A stretch of DNA of 64,000 bases from Deltaproteobacteria bacterium (GCA_016709225.1 JADJEE010000012.1:2151501-2215500), one strand, 5' to 3'; numbered from the stretch's first letter, positions 34,213 through 43,082 are shown. Notes: a model not told the origin generated them from the sequence alone. Translations and numbers: made by a program.

Positions 34213-35808
34213 TCAGCGACCGGCGGTGCGCGGCGGCCGAGCAGTCGACGCAGCGACCTTCGGCACCGGACCCGTGACGTGCACGTCGAAGGCCTCGCCC
34301 TTGCGGGTCACCACCGCCTGGGTGGGTGCTCGCTGCGCCTGCAGGCCGAGCAGCGGCGCGAGCGACTGCACGCGGTCGAGCTGCGCGAGCGACTCGCCGT
34401 CGATGGCCACGGTCGCGGCCAGTAGGTGATCGGTGCTCTTGTTGCCCGGCGTGGCGCCCTTGGTCTGCTCGAGCCAGTCGGCCAGCGACTCCGCGGCGGT
34501 GGGTCCGATCGCGACGGCCACCGCGCCGGCGTGGGGACTGCCCGCGAACGCGACCCGCAGAGCGCCCTGCTCGTCGATCAGCGAGGCGAACTCGGGCGGC
34601 AGCAGCTTGCGTGCGTTGTCGACCGCGAGCACATGCACGTTCACGCCCGCAGCGGTGCTGCGGTTGCGCTTGAAGCGGAGCTTGGGCACCGAGACGCCGA
34701 ACGTGCGCGCGAGATCGAGGTTGCCGAGCACCGCATCGATGAGCCCGATGACGGAGTTGCTCGCCCGTGCGGGGTCGTCGGCGCCGAGCGCCAGCACGAT
34801 GTGATTGCGCGGCCCCAGACCCACCAGCACGCGGCCGTTCCAGCTGCGCAGCACGGTGTTGTAGCGCTTGAGCATGTCCTCGAGCACGCCCTTGACCAGG
34901 AAGTTCTGCTTGTTGACCTCGCGCGTCGCGGTCGAGATCAGGTCCTTCACCACGGTCTGGTACTTCGCGTAGCGCGACGACGCGCCGGCCACGATGCTCG
35001 GCGACGACAGCAGGCCAGTGAGCGCCCCCTCGGTGATCTCCGACAGGCCATCGATGGTGCCGTCACCCTCGGCGGTCACGCGGAAGTCGCCGATGTTCTC
35101 ACCCTGCGCGACCACCCGGGCGAACGGGAACGTCGGCACAGCCTTGCGGATCTCCGCGCCGTCGATGGTCGCGAACACGCCGTGCTTGCCGTAGCCGTGG
35201 GCGAGCTCGCGGGCGGTCGCGAGGCCACGCTCGTCGCTCGCGAGCGCGAGCACGCCGTTGGCGGTGTCGAGCCACGCCAGCTTGGGCGGCACCAACGCGA
35301 GGCCAGCGGGCGCACCGGCGGGCGTGGTCGCGCCGCGCTGCAGATCGACCGCGCCGAACTTCCCGACCTTCGGACGACTGCCCAGCATCGAGGCGACCTC
35401 GGCCAGACGCACGCGCTCGATCGGCACCTGCACGATCAATTGTCCTTCGACGAGCGCCGCCGACCACGGCCTGGCGAGGTCGAAGCTGGGCACCAATGAG
35501 GCCTCGAACGGCAACCCCACCTGGGTCAGCAACGTGCGCAGCACGCCGCGTGGATCGACCCCGAGCCCGGTCGTCTGCCCCAGCGCCACCAACGCGGGGG
35601 CGGGCGCTGCGAGGTGGGCGGCGAACTGCGGCTTGGCCGGCAGTGCGTAGGGCCGCGGCATGCTTGCCGGCGGCTTGGCCTCGCGTCGCTTGCCCTCGGC
35701 GGTGCGCCGCTCCGGCGCCGCCGTGGTCTCGGCCCCATCGTGCTTGCACGCCGTCAGCGGCGAGAGTGCGAGAGCAGAACCGAGGAGCAGGCGTTGCCAG
35801 CGTCGCAT
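34213..35808 (-). CDS. Lipoprotein of unknown function
   Basis: Not recognised. The 531 residues begin with a signal and lipobox LTAC (Cys21), then an Ala/Lys/Pro-rich linker to about residue 60. A large globular region follows with alternating beta strands and helices (for example RVRLAEVASMLGSRPKVGKFGAV, GKHGVFATIDGAEIRK), which reminds one of the DUF3352-like fold of surface proteins. Its layout (lipobox, Lys/Ala-rich linker, repeated Ala/Leu helices, a transporter-like or toxin-like fold not excluded) is similar to the lipoprotein at 46708-48648, but I cannot align the two by eye. Short gap to the neighbouring WecA-like gene (convergent). Confidence 0.7.
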   Translation of the reverse strand: MRRWQRLLLGSALALSPLTACKHDGAETTAAPERRTAEGKRREAKPPASMPRPYALPAKPQFAAHLAAPAPALVALGQTTGLGVDPRGVLRTLLTQVGLPFEASLVPSFDLARPWSAALVEGQLIVQVPIERVRLAEVASMLGSRPKVGKFGAVDLQRGATTPAGAPAGLALVPPKLAWLDTANGVLALASDERGLATARELAHGYGKHGVFATIDGAEIRKAVPTFPFARVVAQGENIGDFRVTAEGDGTIDGLSEITEGALTGLLSSPSIVAGASSRYAKYQTVVKDLISTATREVNKQNFLVKGVLEDMLKRYNTVLRSWNGRVLVGLGPRNHIVLALGADDPARASNSVIGLIDAVLGNLDLARTFGVSVPKLRFKRNRSTAAGVNVHVLAVDNARKLLPPEFASLIDEQGALRVAFAGSPHAGAVAVAIGPTAAESLADWLEQTKGATPGNKSTDHLLAATVAIDGESLAQLDRVQSLAPLLGLQAQRAPTQAVVTRKGEAFDVHVTGPVPKVAASTARPPRTAGR

Positions 35809-35947
35809 GCGTGGAGTGGAACCTATCAGGAAGCGCGGGGGTCGGCACGTGCCGCGCAGTGGGCAGTGACGCCGCGCTCACACGCATGCTTCATGGTCCA
35901 CGTGATCACGGCGACACGCGCTTGGTTTGCGCCAGCGTGCGCTCACG

Positions 35948-36814
35948 TCAAGGACGCGCGGTGGGATCGAGCACGCAGCGGAACCCGATCACGACGTGGC
36001 GCAGCGTAGGCGCGACCAAGCGCCGCGACGACGCGCGCGCGCGCCACGATGGGTCGCTCCATGCGGCGCCCTTCACGACCGCATGGCCGCGCTCGAAGCT
36101 CGCCGTCCACTCGGCGGCGTTGCCCGCGAGATCCTGCACACCGTGCGGGCCCGCGGTCGCTGGCCGCGCTCCGACCGGCTGCAAGTCACCCGCACCGCCC
36201 TCGCGGGTGTTGACCAGCGACGCGACGAAGCGGTCGCCCCACGGATACACGCGGGCATCGTCGCCACGGGCCGCTCGCTCCCACTGCGCCTCGGTCGGCA
36301 GCGAGCCGAAGCCGCGATGCTGCTCGCCCCACCACTCGCAGTAGGCCGCGGCCTCGGGTTGGCTCACCAACACGGCCGGTGCGTGCTCGCGCTCGCGACG
36401 AGGACGGCCCTGCACCCACGTGAACGTGCGCGGGTCGCCGCCCGGCAGCTCGTCGTCGAGCGCCTGCGTACGCGCCCACGTCTGCCGGTCGACCCATGGC
36501 TCCGCGGCACCGGTCGCGTAGACGTAGCGGGCGTACTCCTGCTGTGTCACCGGGTGCACCATCATGTGATAGGTGCCGATGCGCGCACGATGCCGTGCGA
36601 GCTCGCGTCGCACCGAGGTCGCGGCCGCCCGCGCATCGCCGCCGAGCTTCACGGCGTCGTCGATCGCCGCCGTGCGCTCGTCGAGCGAGGCTCCCATCGC
36701 GAACCATCCGCCCGCGATCGTGACGGTCTCGCTGGTGTCCACGCCGGCGTGGACGCAACCGCCGAGCGCCAGTGCGAGCAACCAGCCTGAGGGCGCCTGG
36801 ATCGCGGTTGGCAT
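35948..36814 (-). CDS. Formylglycine-generating enzyme (SUMF1)-like lipoprotein
   Basis: 288 residues with a signal and lipobox ALALGGC (Cys20). The SUMF1/FGE-sulfatase fold is seen from residue 30: GGWFAMGAS (start of the domain), HPVTQQEYARYVYATG, VSQPEAAAYCEWWG, LPTEAQWERAARG, the YPWGD motif, VNTREGGAGDLQPVG, a core run ending in LAGNAAEWT, and final GFRC. The two catalytic cysteines of true FGE are not in their usual positions, so it is more likely a binding or structural member (as in many SUMF1-only bacterial lipoproteins) than a sulfatase activator. Divergent from the MAPEG gene. Confidence 0.87.
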   Translation of the reverse strand: MPTAIQAPSGWLLALALGGCVHAGVDTSETVTIAGGWFAMGASLDERTAAIDDAVKLGGDARAAATSVRRELARHRARIGTYHMMVHPVTQQEYARYVYATGAAEPWVDRQTWARTQALDDELPGGDPRTFTWVQGRPRREREHAPAVLVSQPEAAAYCEWWGEQHRGFGSLPTEAQWERAARGDDARVYPWGDRFVASLVNTREGGAGDLQPVGARPATAGPHGVQDLAGNAAEWTASFERGHAVVKGAAWSDPSWRARASSRRLVAPTLRHVVIGFRCVLDPTARP

Positions 36815-36935
36815 CGTCTCGCGTCATCGTCCGCGCGGGCGAGGTGCTGCAGGTCGGGTGCGCGGCGGCGATGGCCCCAAAGTTGGGCCCCACGTGGATC
36901 GCGGCGGCCCGTCCTGATACGACTGTGCCCAGGCG

Positions 36936-37322
36936 ATGACGACTCCGTTCTACTGCGTGTTGGTGGCGTGGGTGTTGATCTACCTGCCGAAGGTCGGCAC
37001 CAGCATCGGCATGGCGCGGCAGCCCGGCGGCTACGACAACAAGCATCCTCGGGCCCAGCAAGCGCAACTGAGCGGGTGGCCGGCGCGCGCCCACGCGGCC
37101 CACCTCAACTCGTTCGAGACCTTCCCTGCCTTCGCCGCGGCGGTGATCGTCGCCCACCTCGCGGGCGCCGACCCCAGACGCGCGTCCCTGCTCTCGCTCA
37201 CCTTCGTGATCACGCGCGCGCTGTACTTCGTCGCGTATGTTGCGAACGTCGACAAGCTGCGATCCACGCTCTGGGGGATCGGGATCCTCGCGACGTTCGG
37301 GCTGTTCGTGATCGGGGTCTGA
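36936..37322 (+). CDS. MAPEG family membrane protein
   Basis: Four-helix integral membrane protein of the membrane-associated eicosanoid/glutathione metabolism family, 128 residues. The HLNSFETFPAFAAAVIVAHLAG stretch matches the typical HxNxxExFPxF motif (second helix), and ALYFVAYVANVDKLRST the RxxYxxxY...RS part of the third helix. These bacterial versions may be glutathione transferases or have unrelated functions. ATG 36936 follows a possible GATACGACT-type box; the 121-base gap to the divergent SUMF1 gene should hold promoters for both. Confidence 0.87.
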   Translation: MTTPFYCVLVAWVLIYLPKVGTSIGMARQPGGYDNKHPRAQQAQLSGWPARAHAAHLNSFETFPAFAAAVIVAHLAGADPRRASLLSLTFVITRALYFVAYVANVDKLRSTLWGIGILATFGLFVIGV

Positions 37323-37356
37323 TCGCCGCGCGCCGAGGTGGACGTACTGCGCGCGG

Positions 37357-37839
37357 CTAGAACTCGATGCGCCAGGCGATCGCGAAGCCGCGCCCACGCG
37401 AGTAGGCACGAAGGCTGTGGCGCTGCCGCAGCCGACCGTCGCGCCAGATCCCGAGCACCGGCAGGCCGGCGGCGGCCACCGAGCCGAGGGCCGTGAGCGC
37501 CGAGGCGCCCGCACCCGGTCGCTGCAGCAACGTATCGCCGCGCATCTGCGCGAGGTCCAACACCAGCTGCTCGGCTCGCTCGCGGGCATCGGTCGGCTGC
37601 GTGTTGATCGAGTCACCCGCCATGAGCCATCGCGCCCACGTCAGCTCGCGGCCCAGGCGATTCTCCTGTCCGAGCCACGGCCGCAGCGTGCCAGGGGTCG
37701 CCGCGGCATCGGTGCGGAGCAACACCGCGCCGTCGGACGGCGGCTCGCCCTCGTCGGCGTGGGCCGGACGCCCGAGCATCGACGCCAGCGCGCAGCCGAG
37801 CCCGAGGGCCGCCGCGCGGTGGAGCCGAATCCCGGCCAT
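37357..37839 (-). CDS. Small exported protein, hypothetical
   Basis: Not recognised. From ATG 37839 (a GTG at 37857 is possible) there are 160 residues: a signal peptide with cleavage after AHA (about residue 28), an acidic patch, an Arg-rich middle with a likely helix, and a C-terminal stretch rich in Gly and Arg (LRAYSRGRGFAIAWRIEF) that might be a beta hairpin. Ending in an aromatic residue is a feature of outer-membrane strands, but the rest does not show a barrel pattern. It converges with the MAPEG gene. Confidence 0.55.
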   Translation of the reverse strand: MAGIRLHRAAALGLGCALASMLGRPAHADEGEPPSDGAVLLRTDAAATPGTLRPWLGQENRLGRELTWARWLMAGDSINTQPTDARERAEQLVLDLAQMRGDTLLQRPGAGASALTALGSVAAAGLPVLGIWRDGRLRQRHSLRAYSRGRGFAIAWRIEF

Positions 37840-38033
37840 GGGACGAGCGTGCGTCACGTCATATCAAGCTAACCGCAGCCGCACCCGCTTGGGAAGCCCG
37901 TCGATGACGCGACCGGCCGGTCGAGCGGCGGCGCGGGCGGCCAACCCACACCGAGGGGTCGCCCCTTTGGTGCTCGGCCGGATGGCGGCTCACACAATCG
38001 GCAGCGGCGGCCTCGCCGGCGCGCGATCCAGCA

Positions 38034-38660
38034 CTACGCGGGCGAGCCGTCGTCGCGGCCGAAGTCTCGCTGGAGCGCAGCCGCCCAACGCTCCAGGTCG
38101 TCGACCGTGCTGCGAATCAGCTGATCGGAGACATGCATGCCCTCGATCCGGTCGCGCAGCATCTGTCGCGCGCGGAACAGGCGGCTCTTCACCGTGCCCG
38201 GCTGAACCCCGAGCACGGTCGCGATGTCGGCCACGCCCATGCCCTCCCAGTAGTGCAGCTCGACGCAGATCTGGAAGTCGATCGGAATGCTGCGCAGGCC
38301 CTTGAGCAGCAGCTTCTTCTCCTCGTGCAGCGCCCGCAACTGCGACGGCGTGCCCATGAGGTCCTCGACCGAGAACTCGAGGAAGTCCTCGAGCTTCCCG
38401 TGGGTGCGCTTGCTGCGGTACTGGTGGAACAGCAGGTGCCGCGCGATGCCCAGCAGGTACGCGCGGAAGGTGCCGTCCTTGATGCGATCGAAGCCCTCGA
38501 GGCTGGCCAGGAAGGTCCGTTGCGTGAGGTCGTCGACGTCGTTGTCGATCTTGCTGCGGAAGAAGCGATAGACGCTGCTGAAGTGGCGATCGATGAGCTC
38601 GTTGCCCGCCGCCTTGTCGCCGTCCTTCCAGCGCTTCAGCAGTTCGAAGTCGTCACTCAA
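38034..38660 (-). CDS. ECF-type RNA polymerase sigma factor
   Basis: Directs RNA polymerase to a set of stress or development promoters. A TTG start at 38660 is chosen because AGGA lies 6 bases before it and no ATG or GTG fits; the chain then begins MSDDFELLKRWKDGD. Region 2 (about 4-75) has FFRSKIDNDVDDLTQRTFLASL and FRAYLLGIARHLLFHQYR; region 4 (about 130-185) has HYWEGMGVADIATVLGVQPGTVKSRLFRARQML. Length is 208. The last 25 residues form an extra acidic tail. It lies downstream of the M50 protease gene on the same strand; no anti-sigma gene is beside it. Confidence 0.93.
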   Translation of the reverse strand: MSDDFELLKRWKDGDKAAGNELIDRHFSSVYRFFRSKIDNDVDDLTQRTFLASLEGFDRIKDGTFRAYLLGIARHLLFHQYRSKRTHGKLEDFLEFSVEDLMGTPSQLRALHEEKKLLLKGLRSIPIDFQICVELHYWEGMGVADIATVLGVQPGTVKSRLFRARQMLRDRIEGMHVSDQLIRSTVDDLERWAAALQRDFGRDDGSPA

Positions 38661-38777
38661 GGTGAGTCCTAGCGTACGCCGTCGCGTCGCGCCGCACCAC
38701 CCCAGCGCGCGCGCAGAGGCCAGCGCGCGCGCACGAGGCCAGGGCTCGCGCACGAGGCCGCCATGGCGGGGGACCGG

Positions 38778-39536
38778 CTACCGATGCAGCACTCGGGCGG
38801 GTTCTCGAAACGCACGCAGGAACCACAGCACACCCGCGGCGAGCACCGCCAACGAGAACAGCCCGCACACCAGCCCCCAGATCCAGTACGTGCCCCCGAG
38901 TGCCTGCGCGATCACGGCGGTGTCCGACGGCATGTTGCCGACCGCGGTCGCGGCGACGTCGGTGAAGAGGTAGTCGGCCCGCGAGAACACCGACAGCGCC
39001 AGCTGGGTCGCGAGGAACACCGCGCCCAGCTGGGCGGACGCCGCGTTGCCGCGCACCGCCAGCCACACGAGCACGCCAGCGACGACGGCAGTGAAGCCGA
39101 TGCCGAAGCCGTTGCGCACGAACAACGCCAGCGCGAGCACCAGGCCGATCGCAGTGAGCCACAGGAACGCCCGCGCGCCGCGTCGCGAGCGACCCGAGGC
39201 GAACGCGATCGCGGCCACGATCGCAGGCCCGAGCAGTCCGCCCGCGGCGGTGATCGCATGGGTGACGGCGCCGCCCGAGCCGCTGTGACTCGCGACGCCG
39301 GAGCCGTCGGCATACATCACCAACGACTCGAAGCGCCCGCCGGTGAGCATCGCGGCGACGCCGTGCCCGAGCTCGTGGAACAGCGTCGACAGCAGCAACA
39401 GCGGGTAGGCCAGCAACGCGCCGAACGGAATCAGATACAGCGCGAGCGTGAGCACCACGCTCCACTTCAGGGCGGCGCGCGCACGGCGGCGCGCTGCCGC
39501 GTCCTCGAGCCAGTCGGACAATTGTCGCGATCCCAT
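38778..39536 (-). CDS. M50-like (site-2 type) zinc metalloprotease, membrane protein
   Basis: Intramembrane-type protease with about six membrane helices in 252 residues from ATG 39536 (MGSRQLSDWLED). The zinc motif is in the second helix: LSTLFHELGHGVAAMLTGG, with His, Glu and His of HExxH. A glycine-rich stretch (GSGSGGAVTHAITAAGGLLGP) follows, where the third ligand would sit. It fits the M50B-like group (site-2 protease relatives without PDZ). Same strand as the sigma factor 117 bases downstream, suggesting regulated intramembrane proteolysis, but a substrate is not visible. Confidence 0.85.
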   Translation of the reverse strand: MGSRQLSDWLEDAAARRRARAALKWSVVLTLALYLIPFGALLAYPLLLLSTLFHELGHGVAAMLTGGRFESLVMYADGSGVASHSGSGGAVTHAITAAGGLLGPAIVAAIAFASGRSRRGARAFLWLTAIGLVLALALFVRNGFGIGFTAVVAGVLVWLAVRGNAASAQLGAVFLATQLALSVFSRADYLFTDVAATAVGNMPSDTAVIAQALGGTYWIWGLVCGLFSLAVLAAGVLWFLRAFREPARVLHR

Positions 39537-39624
39537 GCGCAGTGCTCCCCCCGAATTGCTGCACCCTCCAACGGCCCGGCGCAACCCGAGGTCTGCACGG
39601 GAATGCTGCTACACTCGCGCGCGT

Positions 39625-39996
39625 TTGGAACCCGCACGACGACGGACCCAGGCGACCGCCGCTGCATCGCGAACTTCCATCGCGATCGCGCTGGTCGTGG
39701 CACTCGCGTGGGCGTGCGGCAGCGTCGAGCCCGATGACGGCGGCGCGAGTCATGGTGGCGCGACCGCGGGCAGCGACGGCTCGGGCGCCGACAGCTCCGC
39801 AGGCTGCACACCAGGCGCAGAGGGCTGCGCATGCACGCCCGGTGGCGCATGCGACGGCGTGCTCACCTGCCTGTCGAACCTCTGCGTCGACGCCGGACCG
39901 ATGTGCCCCGTCGGTGAAGAGGGCTGCCCCTGCACCCGGGGTGGCACGTGCGATCCCGGCCTGCAGTGCGTGTCGACGACCTGCGTCGCGCCGTGA
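39625..39996 (+). CDS. Small lipoprotein with two Cys-rich repeats
   Basis: From TTG 39625 the frame gives a basic N-terminus, a hydrophobic core and lipobox ALAWAC, then a Ser/Gly/Asp-rich linker. Two tandem Cys modules follow, of the form EGCxCTxGGxCDxGLxCxSxxC (EGCACTPGGACDGVLTCLSNLC and EGCPCTRGGTCDPGLQCVSTTC), each with six cysteines expected to pair. Such modules are common in secreted proteins of myxobacteria. 123 residues; the exact start is uncertain because no ATG or GTG is available. Divergent from the M50 gene. Confidence 0.65.
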   Translation: MEPARRRTQATAAASRTSIAIALVVALAWACGSVEPDDGGASHGGATAGSDGSGADSSAGCTPGAEGCACTPGGACDGVLTCLSNLCVDAGPMCPVGEEGCPCTRGGTCDPGLQCVSTTCVAP

Positions 39997-40015
39997 AGGC
40001 GCACCGCCGCCCGCG

Positions 40016-40921
40016 TCAGGGAGCCGGTGCGACGGCGCCGTCGGGCGCTGCCTTCGTGGGCTGCACGGCCTCGGCACCACCGGTCGGCATCGCGAACTTC
40101 GTGCCGTCGACGGGCACGTTGAACTCGACCACCGTGAGCGTCTGCGTGGCCTTCGCGATGCTGATGTCCATCACTTGCTGGTAGGGCAGCTTGAAACCGT
40201 CGACCTCGCGATAGTCCTCGAGCTTGACCGACACCGGCGTGTCGCCCAGCGGCGAGGCCTGGCTGAACGCGTGGGCGACCTGCAGGCCGGACGCAGCATC
40301 GAAGCTGAGCGTGACCTTGGTGCCGCTCTTGGCCGCGAGCTCGACGTCGTAGACCTTCTTGCCGTCGAGGTCGCGCTCGCCGACCGTCTTCGCGGTCTCG
40401 AAGTAGCGCTGCCACTGGGCCGGCAGCGACGGGCTCGAGGCCCACGCCTGCTGCTCGGCCTCGACGCCGGTCAGCTTCCGCAGGCCGCTGATCGGGTCTT
40501 CGGACCAGCTGACGTCGCCCTGCTTGCCGGCGCGCACGGTGCCGATGCCGACCATGGTCTGCTCGCTGTAGAAGTCGCCGTTCTTCCACCACAGCTTCAT
40601 GTCGCCCGTGATGTTCTGGCCGCTGACCGCCACCGTGCCCTCGAGGTGAAGGCTCTCGAGCGCGTCGACCTTGGCCTTGCCGCCCTGGGCCTCGACGGCC
40701 TTGGCGAGCAGCGTCTCGGCGCTCGGGAGCCCGGCCGCAGCGGCGTCACTGCCACCGGCCTCGGCCTTGCCACCGTCGGCCTTGTCGGTCGCAGCCTTGC
40801 CGCCGTCGGCCTTGGCGGCCGTCGCCTTGCCACCGTCGGTGGTGGCGTCCTTCTTGTCGTCGCAGCCGGCCGCGAACACGAAGCTCGCGAGCACGAAGGT
40901 CAGCAGCGCTGGGGCACGCAT
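40016..40921 (-). CDS. LolA/outer-membrane-lipoprotein-sorting-like lipoprotein
   Basis: 301 residues: signal with lipobox FAAGC (Cys20), a repeated Lys/Ala/Asp/Gly linker (ADGGKA units, about residues 25-65), then an all-beta domain with a LolA/LolB-like start: LPSAETLLAKAVEAQGGKAKVDALESLHLEGTV, which is the DUF4292/peptidase-associated pattern of beta-barrel-like lipid carriers. The C-terminal tail is Pro/Ala-rich. ATG overlaps the stop of the S41 protease gene (TGATG). It is the last gene of a crp-S41-lipoprotein operon. Confidence 0.8.
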   Translation of the reverse strand: MRAPALLTFVLASFVFAAGCDDKKDATTDGGKATAAKADGGKAATDKADGGKAEAGGSDAAAAGLPSAETLLAKAVEAQGGKAKVDALESLHLEGTVAVSGQNITGDMKLWWKNGDFYSEQTMVGIGTVRAGKQGDVSWSEDPISGLRKLTGVEAEQQAWASSPSLPAQWQRYFETAKTVGERDLDGKKVYDVELAAKSGTKVTLSFDAASGLQVAHAFSQASPLGDTPVSVKLEDYREVDGFKLPYQQVMDISIAKATQTLTVVEFNVPVDGTKFAMPTGGAEAVQPTKAAPDGAVAPAP

Positions 40922-42378
40922 CAGTGGGTTTCTCCTGCGGGAGGGGTCGGAGCGGGGGTGGCCGTCGAGCCGCCCAGCGACGCCACCGCGGCGTCGAGGA
41001 CCGGATCGTGGCCCGCGGCGAAATCGGCACGATGCTCGGGTACCACGACATCGGGCACCACGCCGACCCCCTCGACGAGCTCGCCCTTGGGCGAGCGGTA
41101 GTCGCCGACGACGTACTGCAGGATCGCGCCGCCCGGCAGCTCGTCGATCACCGACGGCAACGCGGCGCCGGCCGAGGGGCGCGCCCCGAACACCTTCACG
41201 CGATCGAGGTCGCGGAGGCCGGCCGCAAAGATCTCCGAGGTGCTCGCGGTGCCCTCGTCAACCAACAGCGCGATGGGGCCGGCGAACGCCAGCGGGTTGC
41301 CCTCGACGTTGAACTCCTGGGCGAAGTCGCGAAACTGCAGCTTGCCGAGGCTGCCGGGCGACTGCAGCAACATGCGTGCGACCGGCACGCTCATCGCACC
41401 GACGCCGCCAGGGTTGCCGCGCAGATCGAGCACCAACGCGGTCATGCCCTGGCTGCGCAGCTCGTTCATGCCGGTCTCGACGCGCTTGACCATCGGCAGC
41501 ATCCACACGTTGAACGCGAGGTAGCCGACGGTGGTGCCCGGCACCATGCGGTGCTCGACGCGGGTCGGGATGTTCTCGAGGTTGCCGAGCGTCACGCGCT
41601 CGCCCTCGGGATCGGTGCAGGTCAGCACGCGCACGAGCTTGCGCTCGCTGCCGGGCTCCGCGACCTCGAGCTTCTTGGTCTGTCCCGGGCGCGCGCACGA
41701 CAGCCGCGCCTCGGCGACGCGCGCGATCTCGAAGGCGAACGCCGACTCGCGCTCGGCGTGTCCGCGCACGCGCGTGATCGCGGCGCCGAAGTCCTGCCCG
41801 TCGATGGCCAGCAGCGCGGCCCCGGCCGCGACCGGTCCGAGGTGTCCGGTCGCGTGGCTCTCGACCACCACCAGGCTGTCGTCGACCCAACGCACGCGCA
41901 ACGGTGGCGTCGCGGTGCCCTCGCGCTGGTCTTCGTCGGCCGCGCCGTCGGGCGGGAACAGCCGGAAGTGACTCTGCCCGAGCTCACCGAGCATCTCGTT
42001 GATGATCGCGTACGCGCGCGTGGCATCGTCGACACCGACGAGCCGCTGGGCGTACTGCAGGCGCAGCGCGGGCCAGTCCTTGCAGCCGAGCTTCGGGTCG
42101 TAGTGCTTCTCGAGCACCTTGAGCCACACCTGCTGCAACACCTCGACGAACTTGCCCTCCGGCAGCGGTGGCAGCGACGCGGGATCCAGCGTGGAGTAGT
42201 CGGTGCAGGCGGCCGGGTCGCGCACCGGGGCACCGCTGCGGTCCTTCTCGGCCGCGTGCGGATCGGCCGGCGCCGCGACGGCCGCCGGGGTCGACACCGG
42301 GCTCGACTCGCCGCACGCGGGCGCAGCGATCGCTGCACACCACCACCATCGAAGGTGCCCTCGACGACGCGCGATCAT
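40921..42378 (-). CDS. S41 family peptidase, lipoprotein
   Basis: Predicted periplasmic or outer-membrane serine protease. From ATG 42378 (MIARRRGHLRWWW) it has a signal and lipobox APAC, an Ala/Pro-rich linker, a helical N-terminal domain (about 60-130), a PDZ-like section around residues 170-205 (GPVAAGAALLAIDGQDF), and the S41 core with LVLDLRGNPGGVGAM and DEGTASTSEIF (catalytic Ser about 379). The lysine of the usual GxxTxGKG dyad motif is missing: here the region reads FGARPSAGAALPS, as in the tricorn/C1-like S41 group, so activity and specificity may differ. The ATG overlaps the crp stop (ATGA). Confidence 0.9.
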   Translation of the reverse strand: MIARRRGHLRWWWCAAIAAPACGESSPVSTPAAVAAPADPHAAEKDRSGAPVRDPAACTDYSTLDPASLPPLPEGKFVEVLQQVWLKVLEKHYDPKLGCKDWPALRLQYAQRLVGVDDATRAYAIINEMLGELGQSHFRLFPPDGAADEDQREGTATPPLRVRWVDDSLVVVESHATGHLGPVAAGAALLAIDGQDFGAAITRVRGHAERESAFAFEIARVAEARLSCARPGQTKKLEVAEPGSERKLVRVLTCTDPEGERVTLGNLENIPTRVEHRMVPGTTVGYLAFNVWMLPMVKRVETGMNELRSQGMTALVLDLRGNPGGVGAMSVPVARMLLQSPGSLGKLQFRDFAQEFNVEGNPLAFAGPIALLVDEGTASTSEIFAAGLRDLDRVKVFGARPSAGAALPSVIDELPGGAILQYVVGDYRSPKGELVEGVGVVPDVVVPEHRADFAAGHDPVLDAAVASLGGSTATPAPTPPAGETH

Positions 42379-43082
42379 TCGTAGGTGACGCGCTCGAGCG
42401 CCGACAGATCCAACACGACGATCTCCTGGCGGCTCAGGTTCAGGATGCCGTTGCGCTGCATCCGGTTGAGCGCGCGCGAGATCTCCTCGCGGACGGTGCC
42501 CAGGCGCGCCGCGACGGTGTTCATGTCGAGCTGGCGCGGGATCACGGTCTGCTTGCCGGGCTCGGCCCCGTTGCGCACCGCGAGCGTGAAGAGGAACGAG
42601 GCCAGCCGACGCTCGACCGAACGCAGCGACAGGTCGAGCACGAGATCGATGAGGCGGTTGGCGCGGAAGGCCATGTGGCGCATCAGCGCGAACGCGAGCG
42701 CCTCGGATCGGGCGGTGAGCTTGACGACCGCGTCGGTCTCGAAGCGATACACCTCGGAGTCGGCCATCGCGAAGGCACTCGCGGCGCACTGCACGTCGCG
42801 GGGCAGAAAGCCCTCGCCGATCATCTTGCCGGGCTCCGCGAGGTAGAGGATCTGCTCGCGACCCTCGCTCGAGATCAGGCTCAGCTTGAACTCGCCCGAC
42901 TTGACCAGGAACAAGCCCGGGCCGGGCTCACCGCGGCGGAACAACGAGCGCTTGCGCTTGACGTCGAGCAGCTCCGCGATCTGGTTCAGTTGTCCGAGCA
43001 CGTCGTCGGGCACGCGGTCCCAACCTGCCCAACGCTTGAGCATCTTCGAGACCAGCTCGGCATCCGCGGCGTCGACAGCCAT
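42375..43082 (-). CDS. Crp/Fnr family transcriptional regulator
   Basis: Cyclic-nucleotide-binding-fold regulator of 235 residues, start ATG 43082. Residues about 25-125 form the cNMP-binding barrel (SLFRRGEPGPGLFLVKSGEFKLSLIS ... GKMIGEGFLPRD), and 155-235 form the winged helix with MNTVAARLGTVREEISRALNRMQRNGIL. The phosphate-binding cassette lacks the exact RTA motif of cAMP binders (DVQCAASAFAM), so the ligand may differ. It heads an operon with an S41 protease and a LolA-like lipoprotein, which could be its targets. Confidence 0.93.
   Translation of the reverse strand: MAVDAADAELVSKMLKRWAGWDRVPDDVLGQLNQIAELLDVKRKRSLFRRGEPGPGLFLVKSGEFKLSLISSEGREQILYLAEPGKMIGEGFLPRDVQCAASAFAMADSEVYRFETDAVVKLTARSEALAFALMRHMAFRANRLIDLVLDLSLRSVERRLASFLFTLAVRNGAEPGKQTVIPRQLDMNTVAARLGTVREEISRALNRMQRNGILNLSRQEIVVLDLSALERVTYE

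Noticed and set aside
36815..36935. Terminator-like hairpin (GGCCC/GGGCC with a bulge) between the SUMF1 and MAPEG genes
   Set aside because: The stem is short and imperfect, and the gap lies between divergent genes, where a promoter rather than a terminator is expected.
37858..38033. Possible small gene or RNA in the gap before the sigma factor
   Set aside because: 176 bases with no start plus ribosome binding site and no convincing fold were seen.
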